A stretch of 64,000 nt of DNA from NCBI RefSeq assembly GCF_947581785.1, contig NZ_CANPVO010000015.1, forward strand, positions 248,001 through 312,000, written 5' to 3'. Positions 19,296 through 28,926 of the stretch are shown piece after piece. Position numbers and translations under genes: made by a program. The notes below the pieces were generated by a model, which was not told the DNA's origin, did no database searches, and was given only the letters and a program-made list of their open reading frames with translations. Origin of the DNA: Candidatus Palauibacter polyketidifaciens (GTDB taxonomy: Bacteria; Gemmatimonadota; Gemmatimonadetes; Palauibacterales; Palauibacteraceae). How positions within the stretch are numbered: position 1 is the stretch's first letter; each line of letters begins with the position of its first letter.

Positions 19296-21847
19296 TTTCT
19301 CGACGACTTCCCGCGGGGGCTGCCGCGCCGCCCCCCCGGCTTCCTGGTCGCGTCGCGCTCCTTCCGCTTCTTCAGCAGGTCCAGCGCCACATCCATCGTG
19401 AGCTCGTCGGGTTCCGTCCCCTTCGGCAGCGAAGCGTTCGTCTTGCCGTGCTTCACGTAGGGACCGTAGCGACCCTTGTAGATCGCGATCGACTCGCCGT
19501 CCTCCGGGTGCGCACCGACTTCCCGCAGCGGCGTGGCGCTCGCCCGGCGGCCCCGCGTCTTGGGCGCGGAGAGCAGCTCCATGGCACGCTCGAAGGTCAT
19601 CTCGAGCGGATCGTCGTTCTCCGTCAGCGAGCGATAGTCCCGCTGGTGGACGACGTACGGGCCGTAGCGCCCGATTCCCACCTTTACCGGGTCGCCGCTC
19701 TCCGGGTGCGGGCCGAGCGGGGCCGGCATGGCAAGCAGCTTGAGCGCCGTCGCCAGCGACACATCTTCGGCCCGAAGGTTCTTCGGGAGGGACGCGCGTT
19801 TCGGCTTCTCCCCGTCCACCCGCTCGCCTCGCTGCACGTAGGGGCCGAAGCGCCCCTCCATGAGGTAGATGGCCTCCCCGGAATCGGGGTCTTCCCCGAG
19901 ACGATCCGGACCTTCCGCCCGCTTCCGGAGGAGGTCGATCGCCTGCTCCTCGCTGAGGTCGGCCGGAGCCACGTCGTCGGGGAGGGACGCGGTGAGCCGG
20001 TCGCCGTTCTTCTCGAGCTCGAGGAAGGGCCCGTAGCGGCCGATCCGCACGCGGGGCGTGAGGTCCTGGAGTCGCACGGTCGAGGCCTCGCGGGGGTCGA
20101 TGGCCGCTTCGCGCTCGACAAGCCGCGCTTCGAGACCGTCTCCGCCGCTGTAGAACTCCCCGAGGTAGGCGCGCCAGTCCACATTGCCCCGGGCGATCTC
20201 GTCCAGCGCCTCCTCCATCTCGGAGGTGAACCCGGTGTCGACGAGGTTCGGGAAGTGATCCTCCAGGAGACCCGTCACCGCGAAGGCGATGAAGGTGGGG
20301 ACGAGTTGTTTGTTCTGCCGTACCGCGTACCCGCGATCGACGACGGTCGAGATGATGGCGGCGTACGTGGAAGGACGCCCGATGCCATCCGCCTCCAGCT
20401 CCTTCACGAGCGCCGCGTCCGTGAAGCGGGGAGGCGGCTTCGTCTCGTGCTTCCGGCTCTCCAGCTTGCGGTTCTCGAGCGTCTGGCCCTCCCGCATGTC
20501 GGGGAGGACCGTCTCCTGGTTCTCCAGCGCCGCGTCCGGATCGTCGGAGCCCTCGACGTAGGCGCGGAAGAAGCCGGGGAACTCGATCACCTTCCCCGCG
20601 GCCCGGAAGCGCGCCTCCTCCGCATCCACCCGTACCGTCAGGTGCCGCAGCCGGGCATCGGCCATCTGCGTCGCGACGGCGCGTCGCCAGATCAGCTCGT
20701 AGAGCGCCTTCTGCCGGCCGGTGAGTCCGAGTTCATCCGCGGTCCTCATGTCGGTGCCGGCCGGGCGAATCGCCTCGTGGGCCTCCTGCGCCGAGCGGGA
20801 CTTCGTCTTGTAGCGCCGCGGGGAGGGGCTCAGGTATTCCTCCCCGTATCGGGCCGCCACGCGGCTCCGGATCGCCGCGATGGCGGCTTCGGAGAGCGTG
20901 ACGGAATCGGTCCTCATGTACGTGATGCGGCCGGCCTCGTAGAGCGCCTGCGCGATGCGCATCGTTTCGCGGGCTCCGAGGTTCAGCTTGCGGTTGGCCT
21001 CCTGCTGGAGGGTCGCCGTCGTGAACGGAGGATAAGGGCTTCGCTTCGACCGCTTCTCCTGCAGGCTGACGACCGTGAAGGTCGCGTCGGTCAACCGCGC
21101 GCGCAGCGCCTCGGCGCGTTCCTGGTCCAGCAGGACGACCTTGCGGCCGGCCTTGAGGGTGCCGGTGCGCTCGTCGAAGTCCCGGCCCGTCGCGATCGCC
21201 ACCCCGTCGAGGGCGGCGAGGTCGGCCGTGAAGGCGCCCCCGTCGGCGGCGAGGTGGGCGCGCAGACGCCACCAGGCGCCGCTCCGGAAGGCGCGACGTT
21301 CCCGTTCGCGCTCCACGAGCAGGCGGACGGCGACCGACTGCACGCGGCCGGCCGAGAGTCCCGGCTTGATCTTCTTCCACAGGAGCGGCGAGACCCGGTA
21401 CCCGACGAGACGATCCAGAATCCTGCGCGCCTGCTGGGCCTCGATGCGGGGCAGGTCGATCTCTCCCGGCTCCTTTAGCGCCTCGAGCACGGCGCTCTTC
21501 GTGATCTCGTTGAACGTGATGCGGTGGAACCGCTCCCGAAGCGACCGCTTGCGCGCGGTCAGAGCCTCGACGATGTGATAGGCGATCGCCTCGCCCTCCC
21601 GGTCGGGGTCCGTGGCGAGAAGGATGGAATCCGCCTTCGCCGCCGCCGCGCGCAGCTTGCGGAGCACGGGTTCCTTGCCCTCGATCGTGACGTACTCCGG
21701 CTCGAACCCCTTTTCGACGTCAACGCCGAGGCCGCTCCTGGGGAGGTCCCGGACGTGCCCGACGGATGCCTGCACGCTGAAGCCGGCCCCGAGATACGAC
21801 TCCAGGGTGCGGGCCTTCGCGGGCGACTCCACGATGACGAGATTCAC
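19292..21847 (-). CDS. topA: DNA topoisomerase I
   Basis: This type IA topoisomerase relaxes negative supercoils. It contains the Toprim domain (VIVESPAKA, then DPDREGEA near 80), and the active-site Tyr310 in GRITYMRTDS. The C-terminal region lacks the Cys4 zinc ribbons of E. coli and instead carries about four repeats centred on GRYGPYV or GRFGPYV (about 600-830) followed by a Lys/Arg-rich tail, as in several high-GC phyla. The length is 851 residues. It starts ten bases after aroK and overlaps xerC by four bases. Confidence 0.97.
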   Translation of the reverse strand: MNLVIVESPAKARTLESYLGAGFSVQASVGHVRDLPRSGLGVDVEKGFEPEYVTIEGKEPVLRKLRAAAAKADSILLATDPDREGEAIAYHIVEALTARKRSLRERFHRITFNEITKSAVLEALKEPGEIDLPRIEAQQARRILDRLVGYRVSPLLWKKIKPGLSAGRVQSVAVRLLVERERERRAFRSGAWWRLRAHLAADGGAFTADLAALDGVAIATGRDFDERTGTLKAGRKVVLLDQERAEALRARLTDATFTVVSLQEKRSKRSPYPPFTTATLQQEANRKLNLGARETMRIAQALYEAGRITYMRTDSVTLSEAAIAAIRSRVAARYGEEYLSPSPRRYKTKSRSAQEAHEAIRPAGTDMRTADELGLTGRQKALYELIWRRAVATQMADARLRHLTVRVDAEEARFRAAGKVIEFPGFFRAYVEGSDDPDAALENQETVLPDMREGQTLENRKLESRKHETKPPPRFTDAALVKELEADGIGRPSTYAAIISTVVDRGYAVRQNKQLVPTFIAFAVTGLLEDHFPNLVDTGFTSEMEEALDEIARGNVDWRAYLGEFYSGGDGLEARLVEREAAIDPREASTVRLQDLTPRVRIGRYGPFLELEKNGDRLTASLPDDVAPADLSEEQAIDLLRKRAEGPDRLGEDPDSGEAIYLMEGRFGPYVQRGERVDGEKPKRASLPKNLRAEDVSLATALKLLAMPAPLGPHPESGDPVKVGIGRYGPYVVHQRDYRSLTENDDPLEMTFERAMELLSAPKTRGRRASATPLREVGAHPEDGESIAIYKGRYGPYVKHGKTNASLPKGTEPDELTMDVALDLLKKRKERDATRKPGGRRGSPRGKSSRK

Positions 21848-21857
21848 GGGCGGTCTC

Positions 21858-22433
21858 TCAACTCTCCTGTTGTCCTTCCGTCGATCCTTCCCCGTCCGCC
21901 GACGGGCGGGGGGCGAAACGCCGCAGATTCCTCAGCGCGGCCTCCACGACTTCTTCCGGTTTTCGTCCATCCGTTTCCAACACCACTTCGGCCTCCGCGT
22001 AGGCGGCCTCCCGCGCCGCGAGCAGCGTGGCGAGCGCGACCGCGGGGTCGGGTCCGGCCAGCAGCGGCCGGGCCTCGGCACCCTCCCGGGAGAGGCGATG
22101 GATCGCGGTCTCGGGGCGAACGCGCAACCAGACGCGCACGCGGCCGCCGGACGTGCGGTCGATGTCCCGCCGCGCCATCCACCCGCCTCCGGTCGCCACG
22201 ACGACATCCGTTTCCCGCGCCGCCCGGGACGCGGCCCGGGCCTCGAGCCGTCGGAACCCCGCTTCCCCGCCGTCGCGAAACAGGCGAGGAATCGTCGCCC
22301 CCGCCAGCTCCTCGACTTCGCGGTCGAGATCCACATAGCGATACCGCAACCGCCGCGCGAGAAGGCGACCTATCGTGCTCTTTCCCGCCCCGGACAGGCC
22401 GACGAGCCAGATCCTTCGGGGCACGCTCGACAC
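21858..22433 (-). CDS. aroK: Shikimate kinase
   Basis: The enzyme phosphorylates shikimate in the chorismate pathway. The P-loop GLSGAGKST is at residues 12-20, followed by DLD near 36 for Mg/shikimate binding, the GGEAGFRRLE block (usually GExxFR) and ATGGGW (about 80-85). The lid arginine region ARPLL is near residue 121. The GTG start lies one base after the aroC stop, so the two chorismate genes are coupled. The C-terminal 15 residues are a nonconserved tail. Confidence 0.95.
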   Translation of the reverse strand: MSSVPRRIWLVGLSGAGKSTIGRLLARRLRYRYVDLDREVEELAGATIPRLFRDGGEAGFRRLEARAASRAARETDVVVATGGGWMARRDIDRTSGGRVRVWLRVRPETAIHRLSREGAEARPLLAGPDPAVALATLLAAREAAYAEAEVVLETDGRKPEEVVEAALRNLRRFAPRPSADGEGSTEGQQES

Positions 22434-22434
22434 G

Positions 22435-23622
22435 TCACGTCCCGATCAAGGCGAGATAGCTCTCAACGTTGGACCGCATCTCCGCGAGGCTGTCGCCGCC
22501 GAACTTCTCGATCCAGGCGTCCGCCAGCACCAGCGCCATCATCGCCTCCCCAACGACCCCGGCGGCCGGGACCGAGCACACATCGCTGCGCTCGAGGAAC
22601 GCCTTGGCCGGTTCTCCGGTCCGGGTGTCCACGCTGTCCAGCGGGCGGCGCAGCGAACTGAGCGGCTTCATCGCCACGCGAGCGACGATGTCGCCCCCCG
22701 TCGTCATCCCGCCTTCCAGGCCTCCCGCGTTGTTCCGCCGCCGCCCGTAGCCTCCGCTCTCGCGACGCGCCGCATCCCGTTCGATCTCGTCGTGGACATC
22801 GGACCCGCGGAGTCGCGCGGCTTCGAACCCCATCCCGATCTCGACGCCCTTCATCGCGTGGATCGACATCATCGCGCCGCCGATCCGGCCGCCCAGGCGG
22901 GTCTCCCACGTGACGTGACTCCCGAGGCCCACCGGCACGCCGCGAGCCACGACCTCGAACACGCCTCCCAGCGAGTCGCCGGCGCGGCGGGCGGCATCGA
23001 TCGCGTCGATCATCGCGGCGGTCGCATCCGGGTCGATGCAGCGCACGGGCGAGGCGTCGGCCACGGAGAGAAGGTCGTCCGGCAGCGCCAGCTCCGGCGG
23101 CATCTCCACCGGACCGATCGACACCACATGACTCTCGACGCGCACGCCGAACTCGCCGAGCAGCCGCTTGGCGACGGCCCCGGCGGCGACGCGGGCGGCG
23201 GTCTCCCGCGCGCTCGCCCGCTCGAGGATGTCGCGCGCGTCCTTCCGCCCGTACTTGAGCATCCCCGCGAGGTCGGCGTGTCCCGGCCGCGGCAGGTACG
23301 CCCGGCGCAGGAGTTCGTCGTCGTCCACCTCCGGCGCCTCGACCGCCATCGCCACGCCCCAGTTTCTGAAATCGCGGTTGGGAATCCGGACCGCGACCGG
23401 AGACCCCAGCGTCTCCCCGAGACGCACGCCGCCGAAGATCTCGCCCTCATCCTTCTCGATCTTCATGCGGCCCCCGCGCCCGTGCCCGCCCTGCCGGCGC
23501 GCGAGTTCCCGCGCGACATCGTCGGGCTCGAGCGCCAATCCGGCGGGGATCCCCTCCAGCACGGCAACCACGGCGGGGCCGTGGGTTTCACCTGCCGTGG
23601 TCAGCCTCAGACATCTCAACAT
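22435..23622 (-). CDS. aroC: Chorismate synthase
   Basis: The FMN-dependent enzyme converts EPSP to chorismate. Family signatures are present: GETHGPAVVAVLEGIPAG at the start, RRQGGHGRGGRMKIEKD near 45, PRPGHADLAGMLKY near 110, RASARETAARVAAGA near 133 and GGMTTGGDIVARVAMKPL near 300. The 395 residues fit. The 83-base spacer separating it from pilQ holds no gene; whether transcription starts afresh there is unknown. Confidence 0.97.
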   Translation of the reverse strand: MLRCLRLTTAGETHGPAVVAVLEGIPAGLALEPDDVARELARRQGGHGRGGRMKIEKDEGEIFGGVRLGETLGSPVAVRIPNRDFRNWGVAMAVEAPEVDDDELLRRAYLPRPGHADLAGMLKYGRKDARDILERASARETAARVAAGAVAKRLLGEFGVRVESHVVSIGPVEMPPELALPDDLLSVADASPVRCIDPDATAAMIDAIDAARRAGDSLGGVFEVVARGVPVGLGSHVTWETRLGGRIGGAMMSIHAMKGVEIGMGFEAARLRGSDVHDEIERDAARRESGGYGRRRNNAGGLEGGMTTGGDIVARVAMKPLSSLRRPLDSVDTRTGEPAKAFLERSDVCSVPAAGVVGEAMMALVLADAWIEKFGGDSLAEMRSNVESYLALIGT

Positions 23623-23705
23623 TCTGTCAGCATCGCGTGGATTCTCTCCTCATCGAACGGCCGTTCCAACGGCGGGAAAAGGATGCGCCGAGGCTGGAGC
23701 CGCAA

Positions 23706-25484
23706 CTACGGCACCCTCCAGGACCCTCCAGGGAGAGGCCGAATGATGTGGGGAGTGACGAGGATGATGAGGTCCTGCTTCACTTCATTCTCCTTCGTGC
23801 TGCTGAACAGGGCCCCGAGCAGCGGAAGGCTCATGAGGCCGGGAATGCCGCTCCGACTCCGACTTACTTCGCTCAGCGTGAGTCCTCCGATGACGGCCGT
23901 CTCCCCATCCTCGAGCAGGAGGGTCGTCTCTCCGATCTGTTTCTCGAACACGAAACCGACATCCGACAGACCGAGCTTCAGGCCGGACCGCTCCGCCATC
24001 AGCTCCAGCCTGATCTGGTTGTTGTTCGTCACGTGCGGGACGACATCCAGAATGATCCCCGTGTCCTGGAAGTCGACGTTGACGCGCGCGGACTCGGTCT
24101 GGGCTCCCGGTTCCAGGACCCGGATCGGGGTGCGTTCGCCCACCTGTATCCGTGCATGCGCGTGGTCCACGACCCGGATGGAGGGCGCCGCCTGCACGTC
24201 CGACAACTGGTGGGACTCGAGCGCTTCAAGGAACGAGAAGAGCGAGAACTCACCGAACGCCACGGCGGTCAGGATCTGGAGCGCTGGGCCGATTGGGCGA
24301 TCGTTCGCGTTCGCCAGCGCCGCGACCGCCGTACCTCCCAGGCTCACGAGCGTCTCGTTCGTCCGCCTGACGAACCCCTGATCGACCGTACCATCTCCGT
24401 CTACGTCGACGAGTTGGGGCGGCGAATCGGCGTCGGGCGCCGCGATGAGATCGTTGATGCCCTGCTCCACGAAACCGCCGTCGCGCTTCTTGAGGTCGTA
24501 CACGATCCCCAGTTGCTGTACGTCCGTCCGATCGACGAACACGATCTTCGCCTCGATCGCGACCTGGGGGAGACGCCGGTCCAGCGCCGCGATGATCGTG
24601 TCCATCCGCGCGACGACGGATGGTGCATCGGTCACGATGACGGTGTTGCTGCCGGAGAACGACACCACCTGGCCGCGGTCGGGCGTGGCCAGATGCCGGA
24701 GCGTCTCCGCAACCGAATCCGCCCGAGCATAGTTGACCCGGATCACGCGCGTTTCGCTGAGCAGTTGATCCCGCGCCTGGAGGTTCTCCAGCCAGTCGAC
24801 GACGATGATCCCGCTCTCGGTCCTGTGCCAGCCGAGGTTCTGCGCCGACAGGATCGCGTTCAGCGCCACATCCCACGGCTGGTCTCGGATGTCGATGCCT
24901 CGCACGACGACGGACGCGACCTCTCCGTTCGGAACAACCGAAATGTCCGCGAACTCCGAGAAACCGGCGAGGACGTCGAGCATGCTGGCGCTGTCGTACA
25001 CGACGGAGATCCGCGGCAGGACCTGCTCGGGGAGTTGGGGCGGCCGGAGAGTATCCGGCGTTCCCGGGGCCTCGGCTGTCGCGATGGCGTCGGCAGTCGA
25101 CCAAGGAGGGAAAGGCGGCCCGGGATTCAGGAAGGTCACGCGAACCGCACCGGAGTCCGCGGTTACGTGGTAGGCGGTTTCCCGCTCGAGGTCGAATACG
25201 AGCCGCACCGTCTCGGGCTGGAACTGGGTGGAACGCATGCCGAGAACTCCGCCGCGGTCGATCCGGTCGTAGTGGCGGCGCGCGAGTCCCCGGGTCACGC
25301 CGTCAATGTCCAGAAGCAGCCGCGGGGGATTGGCGAGTATCATGTGGCGGGGCGTGAACCGTCCGCCGACGACCACCGTGATCTCGGTCTCCGTCCCCTC
25401 GGACGCGATCCTCACTTCCCGCATCTCGGTTGGGGACGCCGTCGCGACCGCTGCGGCGAACGCGAGAATGGCCCGGGAGATCAT
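23706..25484 (-). CDS. pilQ: PilQ, type IV pilus secretin
   Basis: PilQ forms the outer-membrane pore through which the pilus is extruded. After a hydrophobic signal segment (residues 1-17) come an AMIN-like domain (about 22-110), an STN/secretin short domain (about 165-215), a secretin N domain (about 230-300) and the C-terminal secretin core with GQLSDV-like, VGERTPI, DVVPHVT and VIGGL motifs, ending in IILVTPHII. Start ATG overlaps the pilP stop (ATGA), giving 592 residues, on the short side because only one AMIN domain is present. Confidence 0.95.
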   Translation of the reverse strand: MISRAILAFAAAVATASPTEMREVRIASEGTETEITVVVGGRFTPRHMILANPPRLLLDIDGVTRGLARRHYDRIDRGGVLGMRSTQFQPETVRLVFDLERETAYHVTADSGAVRVTFLNPGPPFPPWSTADAIATAEAPGTPDTLRPPQLPEQVLPRISVVYDSASMLDVLAGFSEFADISVVPNGEVASVVVRGIDIRDQPWDVALNAILSAQNLGWHRTESGIIVVDWLENLQARDQLLSETRVIRVNYARADSVAETLRHLATPDRGQVVSFSGSNTVIVTDAPSVVARMDTIIAALDRRLPQVAIEAKIVFVDRTDVQQLGIVYDLKKRDGGFVEQGINDLIAAPDADSPPQLVDVDGDGTVDQGFVRRTNETLVSLGGTAVAALANANDRPIGPALQILTAVAFGEFSLFSFLEALESHQLSDVQAAPSIRVVDHAHARIQVGERTPIRVLEPGAQTESARVNVDFQDTGIILDVVPHVTNNNQIRLELMAERSGLKLGLSDVGFVFEKQIGETTLLLEDGETAVIGGLTLSEVSRSRSGIPGLMSLPLLGALFSSTKENEVKQDLIILVTPHIIRPLPGGSWRVP

Positions 25485-25888
25485 CCGCCTGTCCCCCGTT
25501 CGCGCCTTGCCCGCAACGTCTCCTGACGACTGACCCCGAAGGTCGTGATCACGAAATCCACCTCCTCCATCCGAATGCGCACGACGCGGGCCGCGCCGAT
25601 GGTGTCGCGTTCCCGGGCTCGATACCGCCGGCCCGTCGATCGATCGGTCAGAATCGCTACGCTTCCCAGTTGTGGGTTGTACAGCACGCCGGCCAGCGTC
25701 AGGTCTCCGAAACGGGGCCCCGCCAGTGTATCGAGGTGAAGCGGCTGGAACGGGTCGCGTCGGTCGAAGGCAGGGTAGGTGAAGACCTCCCGCTCGTAGA
25801 TCGGCGGCGGCCGTGTCTGCGCCGCGACCTCCAGTGGCCCGGCCTTGAACGCCGCGGCGAGCGCGACGGCGAAAATCAAGCGAATCAT
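25481..25888 (-). CDS. pilP: PilP-like pilotin/lipoprotein-type pilus assembly protein
   Basis: PilP links the inner-membrane PilNO complex to the secretin. The 135-residue product has a hydrophobic N-terminal segment (MIRLIFAVALAAAF) without a clear lipobox, a DPF-like motif (RRDPFQPL near 49) and a beta-rich C-terminal half (GVLYNPQLGSVAILTD). It overlaps pilO and pilQ by four bases each. Assignment rests on position, size and the DPF motif. Confidence 0.8.
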   Translation of the reverse strand: MIRLIFAVALAAAFKAGPLEVAAQTRPPPIYEREVFTYPAFDRRDPFQPLHLDTLAGPRFGDLTLAGVLYNPQLGSVAILTDRSTGRRYRARERDTIGAARVVRIRMEEVDFVITTFGVSRQETLRARRERGTGG

Positions 25889-26475
25889 CCTTCCTCCGGC
25901 GAAGCGCGGTCCTCCGGCGGAAGCACGAAGCTCTCGAGGCGGAAGCGCGCGTGAACGAGTTGCCGCCCCGAGTTGGTGATCCGGGAGGGTGCGATCTCTT
26001 CGACCTCGGGCCGGACGATTCGGGCAAAGCCGGCGATTCGCGTCAGGAGCATCCCGACGTCGTGGTACGCCCCCTCCACTTGGAGCGCCCATTGTTGCCG
26101 CACGAAGTAGCCGGTGGAGTCGGCCACGGGATCGGCGGGGAGAGCGTGGACGAGTTCGAGACCGAGGGACTGCGTTTCGGCCGCGATGGCTTCGTAGATA
26201 GCTTCGACTTCACCCTCTCGCGGAACGAGTCGTTTCAGCACGGCGAGTTGCCGTTCACCGAGCTCGAGACTCTCACGTATCGCGTCCAGGTCGCCTGCGG
26301 GCAGCTCGGCGAGGGCGTTGGCCCGCTCCGCGTGCTCGACCCGCGCCGCCAGCTCGGCCAGCTCCTCCCTGCGCGGGTTCGCGAAGTACAGATGGAAGGC
26401 TGTCCCGCAGCCGAGCAGGAGTGCGAGTCCGAGCACGCGGTACTGCCAGCGGGAATCCCTCGGCGGCACGGTCAC
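25885..26475 (-). CDS. pilO: PilO-like inner-membrane pilus assembly protein
   Basis: The 196-residue protein has one transmembrane segment (about 14-33), a coiled-coil region (about 38-85) and a ferredoxin-like C-terminal domain, the standard PilO layout. The GTG start at 26475 overlaps the pilN stop (GTGA) and leaves a short cytoplasmic tail. PilO pairs with PilN in the alignment complex. Sequence conservation in the family is low, so the call depends on context and topology. Confidence 0.82.
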   Translation of the reverse strand: MTVPPRDSRWQYRVLGLALLLGCGTAFHLYFANPRREELAELAARVEHAERANALAELPAGDLDAIRESLELGERQLAVLKRLVPREGEVEAIYEAIAAETQSLGLELVHALPADPVADSTGYFVRQQWALQVEGAYHDVGMLLTRIAGFARIVRPEVEEIAPSRITNSGRQLVHARFRLESFVLPPEDRASPEEG

Positions 26476-27092
26476 GTGGGTTCGACCCGCCGAAAGGCGG
26501 ACGCAGGAGCGAACCGAAGAACGAGGGTGAAGGCCTGCCGGGAGAGCTGATCGGGATCGGATCCCTGCTGCTGGCTGCCGACGATCTTCACATCGGCGAT
26601 GTAGTCCGAGGCTCCCAGACTGCGGACGAATTCCGTGATCGCGAGCGGATTGCCCGCGACCCCCTGGAGCTCGACAGCGAGGTCGGGCGGCGGCGACAGT
26701 TGTCGCATGGAAATCAGCCACGCCGGCGGCGGGAGTGCGCGGCTGATTTCATCCATCATGTGCGGCCACGCGAACCGGTCGCGGTCCAGTTGTTCCACCA
26801 GCGCGACGCGCTCCCGGATCTCGCGGGACCGCTCCGATAGACTGTCGCTTGCGGCACGGAGTTCGGCGAGCCTCGCCGAGTCCGCCATGACCGCTTCAAG
26901 ACGCGCCCGGAGTTCGAGGGCTTCGGCCCGCTGCGACCACCATAGCGCGACGGTGCCCGGCGGGATGGTCAGTGCCGAAATCAGCAGTGCGATACCCCAA
27001 ACGTCGATGGGGAAACCGCCTTCGGCGTGCCGGTTGGTCGCGATCCCTTGCCGAGCGCGCAGAGACTCGGGAAAAAGATTGATCTCGATCAT
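26472..27092 (-). CDS. pilN: PilN-like inner-membrane pilus assembly protein
   Basis: It begins MIEINLFPES, matching the conserved INLLP-type motif by which PilN docks in the PilM groove. One membrane segment (about 30-50) follows, then a coiled coil (about 52-100) and a periplasmic domain. The start is chosen at that motif, 22 bases after pilM. The length is 206 residues. It forms a heterodimer with PilO. Confidence 0.88.
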   Translation of the reverse strand: MIEINLFPESLRARQGIATNRHAEGGFPIDVWGIALLISALTIPPGTVALWWSQRAEALELRARLEAVMADSARLAELRAASDSLSERSREIRERVALVEQLDRDRFAWPHMMDEISRALPPPAWLISMRQLSPPPDLAVELQGVAGNPLAITEFVRSLGASDYIADVKIVGSQQQGSDPDQLSRQAFTLVLRFAPASAFRRVEPT

Positions 27093-27114
27093 GATCGCAC
27101 TCGCGTCTCCACGT

Positions 27115-28074
27115 TCAGCCGCCCCGAGCCGGCGGCCGAAGAGCCAGCCCGACGGAGAGCATGAGCATCGGCGCCACCGAGCCCAGGTCCGTTCGGTCCC
27201 CGACATCAGGCGCGACCTCGATGCGTTGGAACGCACTCGCGAGGCGCGTTTCCACGCCGGTCGCGTCCCCGAGAATCTCGACCAGTCCGGACGCCGTGGC
27301 CCCTCCCCCGCACAGGTATACGCCTGCGATCCCCGGTCCCGTCTCGACGAGCGCTCCCGTCCGGTCGATGCCGCGCGCGATCCGGCGGGCGCACTCTTCC
27401 AGTTCGTCCGCGGCCGGGGCGCCGGCGGCCAGTTCGCGGGTCACCAGGGGAAGTCCGTTCCGGAGCAGGTGAATGGCGGTCGAATGGACGCCGATGTCGG
27501 CCAGCACGGTCACCTCCCTCATCGCGGCCGGATAGTTCGCCTCGAACGCGTTGCGCAGAGCCAGGACCTCCACATCGACGATCGTCGGGTTCAGGTCCGC
27601 CCGCCGCAGGACCGCGACCCGTGCCTCGATGACGTCGCGCTTCGCCGCCGCCAGCAGCACGGTCATCGTCGTGCCCTCTCCGTTCGGATCGATGATCGCG
27701 AAGTCCAGTTCGGCGTTCTTCATGTCGAAGGGGACGTGCTGCTCCGCTTCCCACGGCATTACGGCGCGGGCCTCCGCTTCATCCATCCGATCGATTTCGA
27801 TCACCTTGCTCAGGACATCGCGCCCACCGATGCCGATGGTCACGTTGCGTGGCTTGATTCGCTCCCGCTTGAACAGCGCGGAGAGCGTGTCGGCGACGCG
27901 CTCCGGATCCCTGATCGTCCCACCGCGCACGGTGTCCGGCTCGTTCGGGGCGGTCGCGATCCCTGTCAGGCGTGGCCCGCTCTCACCATGGTCGATCACC
28001 GCGGCCTTGCTGAAGCCGCTGCCAATATCGACTCCGACGGTCGTCTTCCGGCGCCGCAATCCGAATCCCCTCAT
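27115..28074 (-). CDS. pilM: PilM, actin-like pilus assembly ATPase
   Basis: This is the cytoplasmic actin-fold protein of the alignment complex that binds the PilN tail. The phosphate-1 motif VGVDIGSGFSKAAV starts at about residue 13, phosphate-2 VLADIGVHST lies near 192 and the adenosine-type motif LCGGGATASGL near 263. The 319 residues are slightly shorter than most PilM. It sits three bases after the upstream pseudopilin gene. Confidence 0.93.
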   Translation of the reverse strand: MRGFGLRRRKTTVGVDIGSGFSKAAVIDHGESGPRLTGIATAPNEPDTVRGGTIRDPERVADTLSALFKRERIKPRNVTIGIGGRDVLSKVIEIDRMDEAEARAVMPWEAEQHVPFDMKNAELDFAIIDPNGEGTTMTVLLAAAKRDVIEARVAVLRRADLNPTIVDVEVLALRNAFEANYPAAMREVTVLADIGVHSTAIHLLRNGLPLVTRELAAGAPAADELEECARRIARGIDRTGALVETGPGIAGVYLCGGGATASGLVEILGDATGVETRLASAFQRIEVAPDVGDRTDLGSVAPMLMLSVGLALRPPARGG

Positions 28075-28077
28075 GGC

Positions 28078-28926
28078 TCAGTTCCGGAGCGACATCGCGT
28101 AGACGATCTGCCGACCCGCCGCACGTCCGTTTCGGCCGACCGCCGCACCGATCAGCCGGACTTCGCGCACGCGGGAGAGGTCGCCGGACGCTACGCGGGC
28201 CTGCATGGCACCGCTCGACAACCGGAACTCGAACGCGGCGCCGGACTCGAGTGGGGACACGAACTCCTGGCCGTTGCGCCGGATGGACACCCTTCCGGAT
28301 TCGGAATCCGATGCGTGGATCGTGTAGGTGAGCCGCCCATAGACGCGGGCGAGCGAGCCGGGCTCGGGCATCACCGCGAAGCCTCCGCTCCAGCCGCTCG
28401 TGCGGCGAAACCACCGGGTCGACACGCGATTCGCGCGATCCGCTCCGGCCGCCCGGCAAGCGGTCTCCGCTGCCGTCGAGACACTGGAAGCGGGCGTGAA
28501 TCCGTCCGCGTAGACCCAGGCCGCCGAGTATGGCCCGGAGAGCGCCGTGCCGCGCCACCTGGACGGGATATTCGCGGCGGTGGAATCGTAGGCGAAGAGA
28601 TCGATGGAGCCGCCGCTCGCCGTGTCGCAGACGACCGCCTTCAAGACGTCCACGCGGACGGACACGGTGTCGGGCGTCGCAAGGAGCAGGTCGCCCGGCC
28701 CGGCACCGCGGATCTCCGCTCCCATCCCGTCGGACAGCGCGCGTGCAATCTGCGAGGCCTGGATGGCATCCTCGTTACGCAGGTGGAAGCGGCTCTGACT
28801 CACCAGCAGGCCTATGGCCAAGCCGATGAGCAAACCGGCGCCTGCCAGCGCGACGAGCATTTCGGCGAGCGTGAACCCTTCCTCGCCGCAGACTCCGGCG
28901 GGCGCGAGACGGCGCGGAACGCTCAC
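28078..28926 (-). CDS. PilW-like type IV pilus minor pseudopilin
   Basis: A class III prepilin signal is clear: cleavage is expected after Gly17 in EEG/FTLAE, with Glu22 as the +5 glutamate and a hydrophobic helix following (about 23-42). The 282-residue length and a large beta-rich C-terminal domain resemble PilW/GspJ-type minor pilins that prime pilus assembly. The GTG start overlaps the pilV-like stop (GTGA). It may be named pilW, but homology beyond the N terminus could not be tested. Confidence 0.82.
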   Translation of the reverse strand: MSVPRRLAPAGVCGEEGFTLAEMLVALAGAGLLIGLAIGLLVSQSRFHLRNEDAIQASQIARALSDGMGAEIRGAGPGDLLLATPDTVSVRVDVLKAVVCDTASGGSIDLFAYDSTAANIPSRWRGTALSGPYSAAWVYADGFTPASSVSTAAETACRAAGADRANRVSTRWFRRTSGWSGGFAVMPEPGSLARVYGRLTYTIHASDSESGRVSIRRNGQEFVSPLESGAAFEFRLSSGAMQARVASGDLSRVREVRLIGAAVGRNGRAAGRQIVYAMSLRN